DNA from: Streptomyces marokkonensis
GTDB taxonomy: Bacteria > Actinomycetota > Actinomycetes > Streptomycetales > Streptomycetaceae
Assembly (NCBI RefSeq): GCF_008312835.1
Contig: NZ_VSKS01000010.1
Location: forward strand, 62,001 to 126,000
Length of the DNA stretch: 64,000 bases
Direction: 5' to 3'
Each line of letters opens with the position of its first letter. Positions within the stretch are counted from its first letter, which is position 1. The translations under genes and the position numbers were made by a program. The notes under the pieces were generated by a model, which was not told the DNA's origin, did not search any database, and saw only the letters and a list, made by a program, of their open reading frames with translations. This document shows positions 56,414 through 64,000 of this stretch, in pieces.

Positions 56414-57023
56414 CGCCGGCCTCCGCGTCCGCCGAGGCCTGGACGAGCCCGGCGATCAGCAGCGCCGACGACGTGGCCCCGGGATCCTGGTGCCCGATGC
56501 TGCGCTCGCCCAGATAGCTGGCCCTGCCCTTGCGGGCCTGCAACGGCGTCGTCGCCACGGCGCCCTCCTCGGCGGCGTCGCGGCCCGCGGCGAAGGAGTC
56601 GCCGAGCGCGTCCACCGCGGGCACCAGAGCGTCGATCATCGTCTTGTCGCCCGGTGCGGCGCCGCCGAGCTGCATCACCGCGTCCACCCCGGCGCGCAGC
56701 GCCTCGGCCAGCTGCCGTTCATCCACCTCGGCCGCGTCCCCGAGCGCCTTTCCGGTGCGGCGCAGCAGTGTCCCGTACAGCGGACCGGAGGCACCGCCGA
56801 CCGTCGAGATGAGCAGGCGCCCGGCCTGGGTCAGCACGGCCCCGGGGGTGGCCGGCGGCTCCTTCTCCAGCGCGTCCTTCACCGCCCGGAACCCGCGCTG
56901 GAGATTGGTGCCGTGATCGGCGTCCCCGATCGGTGAGTCGAGGGCGGTGAGCCGCTCCGCCTCGCGTTCCACGGACGCGGCGGTGGCCGTCATCCAACGG
57001 CGGAAGAAGTCGGCGTCGAGCAC
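56406..57023 (-). CDS. dhaL: Dihydroxyacetone kinase ADP-binding subunit DhaL
   Basis: 205 aa from the GTG at 57023 with AGGAG five bases upstream. The Mg-ADP site is visible as LDSPIGDADHGTNLQRGF, with the conserved Asp residues, and GGASGPLYGTLLRR and PGDKTMIDALVPA complete the DhaL signature. The nucleotide stays bound and is rephosphorylated by DhaM; DhaL then phosphorylates dihydroxyacetone on DhaK. It lies 58 bp downstream of dhaK. Confidence 0.93.
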   Translation of the reverse strand: MLDADFFRRWMTATAASVEREAERLTALDSPIGDADHGTNLQRGFRAVKDALEKEPPATPGAVLTQAGRLLISTVGGASGPLYGTLLRRTGKALGDAAEVDERQLAEALRAGVDAVMQLGGAAPGDKTMIDALVPAVDALGDSFAAGRDAAEEGAVATTPLQARKGRASYLGERSIGHQDPGATSSALLIAGLVQASADAEAGGE

Positions 57024-57081
57024 GAACACTCCTTGCGTGGTAGGTACTTCAGGTACTTCCGGACGGTGGCGCCGACGTGCT

Positions 57082-58074
57082 TCACATGCCCCAGCGCAGG
57101 CCCGGGGTCCGCACCGGCGCGTCCCACAGCCGCAGCAGCTCCTCGTCGACCTGGCACAGGGTGACCGAGGCACCCGCCATGTCGAGGGACGTGACGTAGT
57201 TGCCGACGAGGACGCGGGCCACGGGGACGCCGCGTTCGCCGAGCACCCGCTGCACCTCGGCGTTGAAGCCGTACAGCTCCAGCAACGGGGTGGCGCCCAT
57301 GCCGTTGACCAGCACCAGGACGGGGTTGCGCGGGGTGAGGTCGTCCAGGATCGCGTCGACGGCGGCCTCGGCGATCTCGCCGGACGTCATCATCGGCCGC
57401 CGCTCCCGGCCCGGCTCGCCGTGGATGCCGATGCCCAGCTCCAGCTCGCCCTCGGGGAGGTCGAAGGTCGGGGTGCCCTTGGACGGAGTGGTGCAGGCGC
57501 TCAGCGCCACACCGAAGGTGCGCGCGTTCTCGTTCACCTGCCGGGCGATCGCCTCGACCCGCTCAAGAGGCTGGCCCGCCTCGGCCGCCGCGCCCGCGAT
57601 CTTCTCCACGAACAGCGTCGCGCCCGTGCCCCTGCGGCCGGCCGTGTACAGACTGTCGGTCACCGCCACGTCGTCGTTGACCAGCACCTTCGCGACCTGG
57701 ATGCCCTCGTCCTCGGCCAGCTCGGCGGCCATGTCGAAGTTGAGCACGTCACCGGTGTAGTTCTTCACGATGAACAGCACCCCGGCGCCGCTGTCCACGG
57801 CCGCCGCCGCCCGCACCATCTGATCGGGCACGGGGGAGGTGAACACCTCGCCGGGACAGGCCGCCGACAGCATCCCCGGCCCCACGAACCCACCGTGCAG
57901 CGGCTCGTGTCCGGAACCTCCGCCGGACACCAGACCCACCTTTCCCGCCATCGGGGCGTCCTTGCGGACGATCACCCGGTTCTCCACATCCACCGCCAGC
58001 TCGGGGTGCGCCGCAGCCATCCCGCGCAACGCGTCCGCGACCACGGTCTCCGGGACGTTGATCAGCATCTTCAT
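57082..58074 (-). CDS. dhaK: Dihydroxyacetone kinase substrate-binding subunit DhaK
   Basis: 330 aa from the ATG at 58074 behind a perfect AGGAGGT. The catalytic histidine that forms a hemiaminal with dihydroxyacetone is in LGIGIHGEPGRER, and the substrate loop is GLVSGGGSGHEPLHGGFVG. The order dhaK-dhaL-dhaM makes a complete PTS-dependent enzyme converting dihydroxyacetone to its phosphate, which enters glycolysis. No DhaS/DhaR regulator is adjacent. Confidence 0.93.
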   Translation of the reverse strand: MKMLINVPETVVADALRGMAAAHPELAVDVENRVIVRKDAPMAGKVGLVSGGGSGHEPLHGGFVGPGMLSAACPGEVFTSPVPDQMVRAAAAVDSGAGVLFIVKNYTGDVLNFDMAAELAEDEGIQVAKVLVNDDVAVTDSLYTAGRRGTGATLFVEKIAGAAAEAGQPLERVEAIARQVNENARTFGVALSACTTPSKGTPTFDLPEGELELGIGIHGEPGRERRPMMTSGEIAEAAVDAILDDLTPRNPVLVLVNGMGATPLLELYGFNAEVQRVLGERGVPVARVLVGNYVTSLDMAGASVTLCQVDEELLRLWDAPVRTPGLRWGM

Positions 58075-58525
58075 GGGTACCTCCTGGGAAGGTTGGCAGG
58101 TGGGTTGCCGGCCTGCGTTTCGCTGGTCAGGGCAAACACGGAAAGTTCTGGATCTTGGCGGTCGGAGGCGGTCGGAGGCGGACTGTGGAGCTGGGCTGCC
58201 GAGTCGATACTGACTGCGATGACGTTGTGTCGGATTCCCGCGACGGATCGGTGGCATACCGATCGGAGCCCTACGAAGGCAGTATCGACCTTGCGACCGT
58301 GAAGGTCACGTGGGGCGACATCCTGAGCGAGCCGGTGCCCGGGCCGGGCCCGTGCCCGTCGCGCTCCCGGGTGAATCCGTCGAAACCGTCGCCGAATGGC
58401 CGGCGCGGGGTGTGCGGTGGCGCTGACCTGCCGAGCCGACGGTACTGAGGGATGGTGGTAGGTGTGCGCCGGACCGCTCTCCCGGCCCGGCCACAGCCGC
58501 CCGCTGCGAAAGGAAATGGCTGGCC
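58075..58525. other. Divergent intergenic region between dhaK and pspA
   Basis: 451 bp with no supported gene. A 10-bp perfect inverted repeat, GTCGATACTG (58203-58212) and CAGTATCGAC (58280-58289), encloses a second one, GATCGGT-GGCAT-ACCGATC (58246-58264). GTCGGAGGCG is tandemly repeated at 58161-58180. Both palindromes lie about 130-210 bp upstream of dhaK and 240-320 bp upstream of pspA, so they may be operators for either. Confidence 0.5.
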
Positions 58526-59302
58526 ATGAGCAGCATCACCAGGCGCATCGCGGCGCTCTTCCGGATCAAGGCGAACAAGGCGCTGGACAAGGCCGAGGAT
58601 CCCCGCGAGGTACTGGACCACTCCTACGAACAGCAGCTTCGGATGCTCCAGCGGGTACGCCGCGGCGTGGCCGACGTGGCCACCAGCCGCAAGCGTGTCG
58701 ACCTGCAGCTGAATCAGCTGGAGCAGTCCACCGGCAAGCTCCAGGACCAGGCACAGCGGGCCCTGGCCGTCGGCCGGGAGGACCTCGCCAGGGAAGCACT
58801 CATCCGCCGCACGGCCGTGGCCTCGCAGATCACCGACCTGCAAACCCAGCAGCAGTCGCTGCGGGCGCAGGAGGAGAAGCTCACGCTCGCAGCGCAACGC
58901 CTTCAGGGGAAGGTCGACTCCTTCCGCACGCGGAAGGAGACCCTCAAGGCCACCTACACGGCAGCCGAGGCCCAGACCCGCATCACCGAGGCCGTCACCG
59001 GTATCGGTGAGGAGATGGGCGATGTCGGTCTGGCCATGCAGCGCGCCCAGGACAAGACCGAGCAGTTGCAGGCGCGTGCCGGTGCGCTGGACGAACTGAT
59101 CGCCTCCGGTGCGCTGGAGGACGCCACCCTGCCGGCCGGGCGGGACGACATCCAGGCCGAGCTCGAGCGCGTGAGCGCCGGGCAGGACGTGGAGATCGAG
59201 CTTGCCCGGATGAGGGAACAGCTGCCCGCGTCCGCCGCGCCCCCGGCCGTGGAGGCCGGCGAGTCCTCGAAGAACCCGCCCGACCAGGAGACCACGAAAT
59301 GA
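58526..59302 (+). CDS. pspA: PspA/IM30 family membrane-stress protein
   Basis: 258 aa with AAAGGAAA upstream. It is almost entirely helical, with a long coiled coil (RMLQRVRRGVADVATSRKRVDLQLNQLEQSTGKLQDQAQRALAVGREDLAREAL). The amphipathic N-terminal helix (SSITRRIAALFRIKANKALDKAEDP) binds membranes. ESCRT-III-like PspA coats stressed membranes. It overlaps pspAA by 4 bp and heads the operon. Confidence 0.92.
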   Translation: MSSITRRIAALFRIKANKALDKAEDPREVLDHSYEQQLRMLQRVRRGVADVATSRKRVDLQLNQLEQSTGKLQDQAQRALAVGREDLAREALIRRTAVASQITDLQTQQQSLRAQEEKLTLAAQRLQGKVDSFRTRKETLKATYTAAEAQTRITEAVTGIGEEMGDVGLAMQRAQDKTEQLQARAGALDELIASGALEDATLPAGRDDIQAELERVSAGQDVEIELARMREQLPASAAPPAVEAGESSKNPPDQETTK

Positions 59303-59577
59303 TCATGCGGATACTCGGCGAGGGCCAGTACGAGATCAGCGACGGGAATCTTGACCGGCTCAACGAACTGGACTCCGCCCTGCAGTCGGCCGCCGACGCG
59401 GGTGACGAGAGGGCATTCACCTCCGCGCTGGCGGCCCTCCTGGACGCCGTACGCGGCCTCGGCGATCCGGTGGCGGACGACGTGATCACACCGTCCGACC
59501 TGGTGCTGCCCGACGAGGACACCAGCCTCACCGAGGTACGGACACTGCTGTCCGATGAAGGCCTGATCCCGGGGTGA
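59299..59577 (+). CDS. pspAA: PspA-associated protein PspAA
   Basis: 92 aa. The opening MIMRILGEGQYEISDGNLDRLNELDSAL is the PspAA signature, followed by an acidic helical domain ending near LVLPDEDTSLTEVRTLLSDEGLIPG. It overlaps pspA (ATGA) and meets htpX at TGATG. In actinobacteria it partners PspA, but its biochemical role is unknown. Confidence 0.88.
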   Translation: MIMRILGEGQYEISDGNLDRLNELDSALQSAADAGDERAFTSALAALLDAVRGLGDPVADDVITPSDLVLPDEDTSLTEVRTLLSDEGLIPG

Positions 59578-60500
59578 TGACCGTGCGCAGCCGATTCGAG
59601 CCCGACCGGCAGCTGACCGCCCGCATGGCGGTCACGATGTTCCTGCTCGGGCTGGTGTACGTGGCGTTCATCGCCGCGCTGATCGTGCTGCTGGAGTCCG
59701 TGGTCGTGGTGGTCGTCATCGCCTGCGGGCTGCTGCTGGCGCAGTTCTGGTACTCCGACAGGATCGCTCTGTACGCCATGCGCGGCCGCCTCGTCACAGC
59801 AGAGGAGCAGCCTGAGCTGCATGGCGTCGTGGACCGGCTCTGCGCCACCGCCGACATGCCCAAGCCCCGGGTGGCGGTCTCGGCGATGGACCTGCCCAAC
59901 GCGTTCGCCACCGGCCGCAACGCCGACCACGCCGTGGTCTGTGTCACCACCGGGCTGCTGAGACGGCTGGAGACCGAGGAACTCGAAAGCGTTCTCGCCC
60001 ACGAGCTGTCCCATGTCGCGCACCGAGACGTCGCGGTGATCACCATCGCTTCGTTCCTGGGAGTGATCGCTGGACTCGTCGTCCGCTTCGCCTTCTACTC
60101 CCAGCTGTTCGGCGGCCGCAGCCGCGACCAGAACACCGCCGCCGTGCTCGCTCTCGTCATGGCCGTGTCCGCCCTGGTCTACGCGATCAGCTTCCTGCTC
60201 ATCCGGGCGCTGTTGCGGTACCGGGAACTGGCCGCCGACCGCGCCGGCGCCATGCTCACCGGCAAGCCCTCCGTCCTGGCCTCCGCACTGACCAAGGTCA
60301 GCGGGGACGTAGCTCGCATTCCCACCCAGGACCTGCGCACCGCCCAGGCGTTCAACGCGTTCTTCTTCACCCCCGCTCTCGGGCCCGGCACGGCGGTGGC
60401 CCACCTGTTCTCCACCCATCCGAGCCTGGAGCGACGGCTGGAGGCGCTCGCGGAGCTCTCCGCCGAGCTGGGCGAGCCGGGCGGCGGGGCGGCACCATGA
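59577..60500 (+). CDS. htpX: HtpX-like M48 membrane zinc protease
   Basis: 307 aa from the ATG at 59577 (a GTG directly before it is also in frame). Two N-terminal membrane helices are followed by the zinc motif SVLAHELSHVAHRD; the third ligand Glu is in YRELAADRAGAML. Two more hydrophobic segments lie between them. It degrades damaged or misfolded membrane proteins. Its place between pspAA and pspAB matches the known Psp-type operon arrangement. Confidence 0.92.
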   Translation: MTVRSRFEPDRQLTARMAVTMFLLGLVYVAFIAALIVLLESVVVVVVIACGLLLAQFWYSDRIALYAMRGRLVTAEEQPELHGVVDRLCATADMPKPRVAVSAMDLPNAFATGRNADHAVVCVTTGLLRRLETEELESVLAHELSHVAHRDVAVITIASFLGVIAGLVVRFAFYSQLFGGRSRDQNTAAVLALVMAVSALVYAISFLLIRALLRYRELAADRAGAMLTGKPSVLASALTKVSGDVARIPTQDLRTAQAFNAFFFTPALGPGTAVAHLFSTHPSLERRLEALAELSAELGEPGGGAAP

Positions 60501-60515
60501 CAAGGATGTGATCCC

Positions 60516-61094
60516 GTGGGTTTCCTGGACGTGCTGTTCGGCCGGAGCCGGCCCGTCAAGCCCGACCTGGACCAGCTCTTCGGCCTGCCCTCGGCGGCGA
60601 TCACCCTGCAGGCGGCCATCGGCTTCACTCCGACCGGAGCCGGCTCGGTGTGCTTCGCCTCCATCGAGGGCGGGGCCTTCGCACAGGTCCAGCAGGAGGT
60701 ACGGGCCCTGCTGGACGCGGACCCCGAACGACGTGGTCTCCCCGTCGGGTTCAGCCGCGACAGCTACGGCTATTCCTGGCTGGTCTCCCGCCGTGACCCC
60801 GGTGACCTGCCCGCCCTGGTCAACGACCTCCACGCGGTGAACAGTGCCCTGCAGGACAGCGGGTTCGGCCCGCAGCTCCTGTGCTCCCTGGTGACGTTCC
60901 AGGATGCCGAGCTGCGCCCCCTTGCCCTCGTCTACCTCTACAAGCGTGGAGCCTTCTATCCCTTCGCGCCGCTGCCCGGCCACAAGCGCGACAACCCGCT
61001 GGAACTCCAGGTCAAGGCCGTGGTCAAGGACGACCTACGGGTCGAGCAGGACCTGAACCGGTGGTTTCCCCTGTGGGGCGCGCCCGGTCTGTGA
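60516..61094 (+). CDS. pspAB: PspA-associated protein PspAB
   Basis: 192 aa. It starts MGFLDVLFGRSRPVKPDLDQLFGLPSAAITLQAAIGFTPTGAGSVCF, as in PspAB proteins linked to htpX and pspA. The rest is alpha/beta and soluble (YGYSWLVSRRDPGDLPALVNDLHAVNSALQD; VYLYKRGAFYPFAPLPG). The start is 15 bp after the htpX stop. It is the last gene of the membrane-stress operon; no clear terminator follows. Confidence 0.85.
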   Translation: MGFLDVLFGRSRPVKPDLDQLFGLPSAAITLQAAIGFTPTGAGSVCFASIEGGAFAQVQQEVRALLDADPERRGLPVGFSRDSYGYSWLVSRRDPGDLPALVNDLHAVNSALQDSGFGPQLLCSLVTFQDAELRPLALVYLYKRGAFYPFAPLPGHKRDNPLELQVKAVVKDDLRVEQDLNRWFPLWGAPGL

Positions 61095-61874
61095 CCGGCC
61101 CGCGGACAAGGATGCGACGGCGACGGGCGCCATGAACCCGGAGCGGGTGTCCGGGAACCAGAGACCACCCCGAACATCAGCGTCGCGGCCATGGTCGCAG
61201 GTGAGTCGTTCGTGCACCACGGGCTCTTGGGGGCCGTAGCGCGGCCGGCCCGTGCACGTCACACTGCCGGCGTCCGCGGTGGCCGGTGATGCCCTTCACC
61301 GTGGTTGCCACCCGGTGGCTGGAGGCGTCGATCGCGGTCAGGCCGGCGTCCTCTTCGTTGGCCACCCACACGGTCCGGGTCACCATCCCCCCGTCAGAGC
61401 ACGCGATTTCCTCATGGGCCGACCTCTCAGGGATGCGCTCGTCGACGCCGGGGCTCCGGGAGCGGGCGGCCACTCCTTTCCGTCGAGGGGACGTCATCGA
61501 CGGCACGAGGGCGTGGCGTTTCTCGCGGCCAGGCGTTCGGAGGCGACGTGTCGGCGCGGTGGGTTCCTTGGTGACCGGTCGGTCCCGGCCCGGACCGAGG
61601 CAGAACCAGCCCAGCACGCCCAGCGGCACGGCGGGGAGACGATGACCTGAACCCGTTCCGGCCCGCCCACGGCGGGTGGCCGTGCCCGGGTACGGCGTGC
61701 GCCGGGCCCACCCGTTTCCCTTCTCCGAGCAGCACACGGTGCAACGCACGCCGGCAGTCCCGGAGGCGACGACGCGGTTGTGTCTTCACTGCCGGCTGCT
61801 GACGGCCGTGCTGTTCGCCGCGCGTCGGCTGGGATTCCTTCGAGCCACCCGTGGTCCGGGGGCGCAACGGCTGC
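61095..61874. other. Long non-coding or decayed stretch
   Basis: 780 bp between pspAB and the leftward CBS-BON gene. No intact gene was found. A protein-like fragment of a beta-propeller is embedded near 61265-61390 (annotated separately). The rest has frames of biased composition without ribosome-binding sites. It looks like decaying sequence. Confidence 0.5.
61265..61390 (-). pseudogene. Remnant of a YVTN-type beta-propeller gene
   Basis: Read leftward, this stretch encodes RTVWVANEEDAGLTAIDA and then SSHRVATTVKGITG. This is exactly one blade of a YVTN-type beta-propeller surface protein (V-W-V-A-N ... hydrophobic-A-I-D ... T-V-x-G). On both sides the resemblance stops at once and the frame turns to Arg-rich nonsense, so only one blade of what should be seven survives. 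Confidence 0.45.
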
Positions 61875-62552
61875 TCACGCGGGGTGCTCGGGCGTGCCCG
61901 GGCGGGTGGACCCGCCGGTGAGGCGGGGCTCGACGTCCACGACCCCCTCCACCGCGCGGACGAGCCGGACGGCGACCGAGATGAGCGAGGTGTCGTGGAT
62001 GTTCCCGCGGAGGGTGACGACGCCCTCGTGCACCTGCACGTGGACGGCGTGGGTGAGGGCCGGGAAGAGGAGCGACACCACCGTACGGCGCACCTCCTCC
62101 TCGATGTCCTCGTCCGGCCGCAGAAACACCTTCAGGAGGTCCGCCCGGCTGACGATCCCCTGGAGCATGCCCAGTTCGTCGACCACGGGCAGTCGTTTGA
62201 CGTGCCGGACGGCCATGATCCTCGCGGCCTGGGCCAGGGGGGCGTCGGAGTGGATCGTCAGGGCAGGGGCGGTCATGAGGTCCCCGGCCGTCACCGCCCC
62301 GGCCTTCGCGATGTCGGACAGGCGCCGGCGGTCCTCGAGCAGGGACGGATCGCTGTCGCGGAACTCCTCCTTGGCGAGCAGGTCGGCCTCGGAGACGACG
62401 CCGACGACGCGTCCCTCGCCCTCGAGCACCGGCATGGCACTGACCTGCCACTGCGCCATCGTCCTGACGATCTCCTTGAAGGGCGCGTCGCGCCCGATCG
62501 CCACGACCGTCTGGGTCATCACGTCGCTCACGATGTGCGGGGTCTCCGACAC
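61875..62552 (-). CDS. CBS-pair and BON domain protein
   Basis: 225 aa from a GTG at 62552 with GAGGAGGT upstream. Two CBS motifs are present (IVSDVMTQTVVAIGRDAPFKEIVRTM ... GVVSEADLLAKEEF; TAGDLMTAPALTIHSDAPLAQAARIM ... GIVSRADLLKVFL), followed by a BON domain (VHVQVHEGVVTLRGNIHDTSL). It is a paralogue of the gene at 488-1351 but without the long N-terminal extension. Neighbouring universal stress genes support a place in a dormancy or hypoxia response. Confidence 0.88.
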   Translation of the reverse strand: MSETPHIVSDVMTQTVVAIGRDAPFKEIVRTMAQWQVSAMPVLEGEGRVVGVVSEADLLAKEEFRDSDPSLLEDRRRLSDIAKAGAVTAGDLMTAPALTIHSDAPLAQAARIMAVRHVKRLPVVDELGMLQGIVSRADLLKVFLRPDEDIEEEVRRTVVSLLFPALTHAVHVQVHEGVVTLRGNIHDTSLISVAVRLVRAVEGVVDVEPRLTGGSTRPGTPEHPA

Positions 62553-62643
62553 TGCGGACCTCCTCGTCTCCTGCGTGCCTGCCGGGCGTCGTGTCCCCCC
62601 TGCTCCGGCCGCCGGGGCAGGGGGACCGGCGGGGTGCCGCGGG

Positions 62644-63363
62644 TCACCGGGGCGCGTCCGCCGGTTCCCGGAGCGCCTTCGTCCCGACACGGCCGCGCAG
62701 GTTGTGGAACTGGCGGGTCTGCATGATCACGTGCGCCGGTTCTCCCAGCAGCACGTCGACGGGCCGGGTGAGCAACCGGGGCCGCCCCTGGCCGCGGGTA
62801 CGGACCACGAGACGGGTTCCGCCGTGCGGATCCGGCCGGAGGTGGAAGCCCCAGACCCCCGTCATGCGCGCCCGGGGAACGGGGTCCCGGCCCCGGACGA
62901 AGGAGCGGCCGGCGGCGAGGTTCAGGTCCGAGCTCAGCACCAGGGTCCGGTTCGGCTCCAGACGCGCCACCGTGAACCAGGACCGGCCGTCCCGGGTCGC
63001 CGGGAGCTGCTGCCCCACCGTCAGGTTCTGCCACTCCGGGACGATGCGGTCCGCGCTCGGTTCCCCGTACCGGTCCAGGCGGTCCCAGCTGTACCAGCCG
63101 GCGCGGTCGCAGCCCATCTGCACCAGCCACGGCCAGACCTCCTCGGGGGGTGCGGGGAGCGTCGTCGCCATGACCGACGAACCGTCGGCCTCGGGGACGA
63201 GTTCGTCGCCGGGGTAGGCGCGGCCCGTCTCCTCCCCGGTCGCACCCCAGGTCAGCAGCCGCGGCCGGATCAAGAGCGAGTACAGCGCGGTCGCGGCGCA
63301 GAGCGCCCCCGGCCCGGCCGCCCGGACGTCAGGCCGCCGTCGGCAGGTCTGTTTCGTGGACAT
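62644..63363 (-). CDS. SRPBCC-like protein with N-terminal membrane segment
   Basis: 239 aa from the ATG at 63363 behind GGAGGG. A hydrophobic stretch (AGPGALCAATALYSLLIRP, residues 16-34) may be an anchor. The rest is an SRPBCC/polyketide-cyclase-like fold (VMATTLPAPPEEVWPWLVQMGCDRAGWYSWDRLDRYG; SWFTVARLEPNRTLVLSSDLN; GVWGFHLRPDPHGGTRLVVRTR). Proteins of this layout are common and uncharacterised in actinobacteria. It lies 91 bp from the CBS-BON gene on the same strand, possibly co-transcribed. Confidence 0.75.
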   Translation of the reverse strand: MSTKQTCRRRPDVRAAGPGALCAATALYSLLIRPRLLTWGATGEETGRAYPGDELVPEADGSSVMATTLPAPPEEVWPWLVQMGCDRAGWYSWDRLDRYGEPSADRIVPEWQNLTVGQQLPATRDGRSWFTVARLEPNRTLVLSSDLNLAAGRSFVRGRDPVPRARMTGVWGFHLRPDPHGGTRLVVRTRGQGRPRLLTRPVDVLLGEPAHVIMQTRQFHNLRGRVGTKALREPADAPR

Positions 63364-63622
63364 CGAGCCCTCCTCGGTCGTCGAGGGGCGTGGCGGTCCG
63401 GCTCGCCGTGCGCGACCGGAGCGAGTCCGACACGTCGTGCACCCGCCATGACCATCGTGCCTCAGGCGGGAGTCCGTGGCAGGTCAGGCCGGGACCTCCG
63501 CCGGTCCGGTCGGGGCGGTGAGGGCCTTTCGGCCCGCGGCCGGGGACCTGCGGTCTCTGCACCGGGACGTCCCGCGCGGCCATTCTGGGATCGGAAGGAC
63601 CCCGGCTCTGGAGGTGGATGTC

Positions 63623-63918
63623 ATGTCCCGCACCGTCACGGTGGGCTTCGACGGGGCGCTCGAGAGCCGTGCCGCCGCCGAGCGGGCGGTCCGTGGGGCC
63701 GGCCGCGTGGTTCGCGGCTGCTCCTTGCGCACGTCCGGGAGCCCGTGGCACAGGCGCCGCCGGGCGGGGAGACCCGCGGGGAGAAGCACGCCGAGATGAT
63801 CGAGTCGCGCCGCGGCAGCCCCCTCCGCGCCCACACCGTCACCCATACGGGGCTGCACCACGCCACCGCCCCCGTCGCCGTGGTCGCCCACGGCCGAACG
63901 CCCTACACGAAGGATTGA
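63623..63918 (+). pseudogene. Broken universal stress protein gene
   Basis: An ATG with GGAGGTGG upstream starts MSRTVTVGFDGALESRAAAERAVR, the N-terminus of a universal stress protein. Near 63715 the family sequence moves to another frame (RLLLAHVREPVAQAPPGG), so a frameshift is required. The next recognisable part is the C-terminus, TGLHHATAPVAVVAHGR, ending at 63918. About 98 codons remain of the usual 140 to 290, so most of the nucleotide-binding fold has been deleted. An intact copy begins six bases later. Confidence 0.7.
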
Positions 63919-63923
63919 GGATC

Positions 63924-64000
63924 ATGAACGCAGCGGTCGGACGAGGAGACGGCGAGTATCTGGTCGTGGGGGTGGACGGCTCCGAGCCGAGCCTGCGGGC
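63924..64000 (+). CDS. Universal stress protein, N-terminus only (runs off window)
   Basis: The ATG at 63924 follows TTGAGGATC. The visible 25 codons read MNAAVGRGDGEYLVVGVDGSEPSLRA. VVGVDGSEPS is the first strand and nucleotide loop of UspA-family proteins. It directly follows the broken paralogue, suggesting an old tandem duplication with one copy decaying. Confidence 0.8.
   Translation, partial: MNAAVGRGDGEYLVVGVDGSEPSLR

Noticed and set aside
58155-58448. 97-codon open frame between dhaK and pspA
   Set aside because: No ribosome-binding site, no recognisable fold, and it overlaps the inverted repeats; treated as intergenic.
58995-60983. 662-codon leftward frame across the psp operon
   Set aside because: Antisense to htpX and pspAB, whose zinc motif and family signatures are clear.
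63528-63600. GGGACGTCCC and GGGACC...GGTCTC as a DevR/OsdR-type box before the stress-protein genes
   Set aside because: The half-site spacing does not match the DosR-type consensus, and GC-rich palindromes of this size are expected by chance.
61780-63622. Long rightward frame leading into the broken stress-protein gene
   Set aside because: Antisense to the CBS-BON and SRPBCC-like genes; only the last 200 bases resemble a real protein.

Overview
The window is a high-GC actinobacterial chromosome segment, almost certainly Streptomyces. The evidence is very GC-rich DNA, frequent GTG starts, ATGA/GTGA stop-start overlaps, hairpin terminators without T-tracts, and a complete spore-pigment (whiE-type) type II polyketide cluster. 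About 62 intact or edge-truncated genes and two gene remnants can be supported. No rRNA, tRNA, CRISPR array, insertion sequence, integrase or prophage gene was seen. The region reads as ordinary, densely packed chromosome with a metabolic and stress-related accessory flavour.

Layout. 1-4.2 kb: partial helical protein, CBS-BON protein, VanW-type wall protein, YihY/BrkB membrane protein. 4.3-9.4 kb: a GAF/PAS/SpoIIE phosphatase, an MMPL exporter and its divergent MarR regulator. 9.5-12.9 kb: a GAF/BTAD-like regulator followed by a translationally coupled aldehyde dehydrogenase-DUF779 pair. 13-14 kb: a secreted beta-helix protein behind a double palindromic operator. 14.1-22.5 kb: the spore-pigment locus. 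It has a convergent O-methyltransferase, then (leftward) cyclase VII, aromatase VI, ACP V, CLF IV, KS III, cupin II and ORF I, and the divergent FAD hydroxylase VIII, which carries a collagen-like Gly-Pro-Gly minisatellite.

22.5-26.1 kb: TPR-like protein, long glyceraldehyde-3-phosphate dehydrogenase, SseB-like protein, MarR. 26.2-34.4 kb: a beta-1,4-galactan utilisation locus. It comprises a LacI repressor, two ABC permeases and a binding lipoprotein, with divergent GH42 beta-galactosidase and secreted GH53 endo-galactanase. A CG-centred LacI-type operator overlaps the transporter promoter, and no ATPase is encoded, so a shared MsiK-type ATPase is expected. 34.5-36 kb: ArsR-like regulator and crcB-DUF190-crcB fluoride exporter. 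36.1-38.8 kb: GntR/FadR regulator, L-asparaginase and glutaminase, all overlapping. 38.8-42.2 kb: D-Ala-D-Ala carboxypeptidase, a short second Rho factor with a pyrimidine-rich leader, and a methyltransferase.

42.6-47.5 kb: GntR/UTRA regulator with operator, acetylxylan-esterase-like hydrolase, sulfite-oxidase-like molybdoenzyme plus FAD reductase with a 24-bp minisatellite, and an HemK-like methyltransferase behind a foldable leader. 47.5-55.9 kb: second SpoIIE phosphatase, a small unknown protein, 2,4-dienoyl-CoA reductase with a perfect 20-bp palindrome in its promoter and a downstream PadR regulator, two surface proteins, and a GH75 chitosanase. 56-58.1 kb: PTS-type dihydroxyacetone kinase (dhaK-dhaL-dhaM). 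58.5-61.1 kb: pspA-pspAA-htpX-pspAB membrane-stress operon. 61.1-64 kb: decayed DNA with a beta-propeller remnant, a second CBS-BON protein, an SRPBCC-like protein, a broken universal stress protein gene, and the start of an intact one.

A recurrent feature is that six or seven mostly monocistronic regulatory genes have a TAnnnT-like box exactly six bases before the start codon, implying leaderless mRNAs. All coordinates and motif calls come from reading the sequence by eye; family names rest on recognition of motifs, not on database searches.
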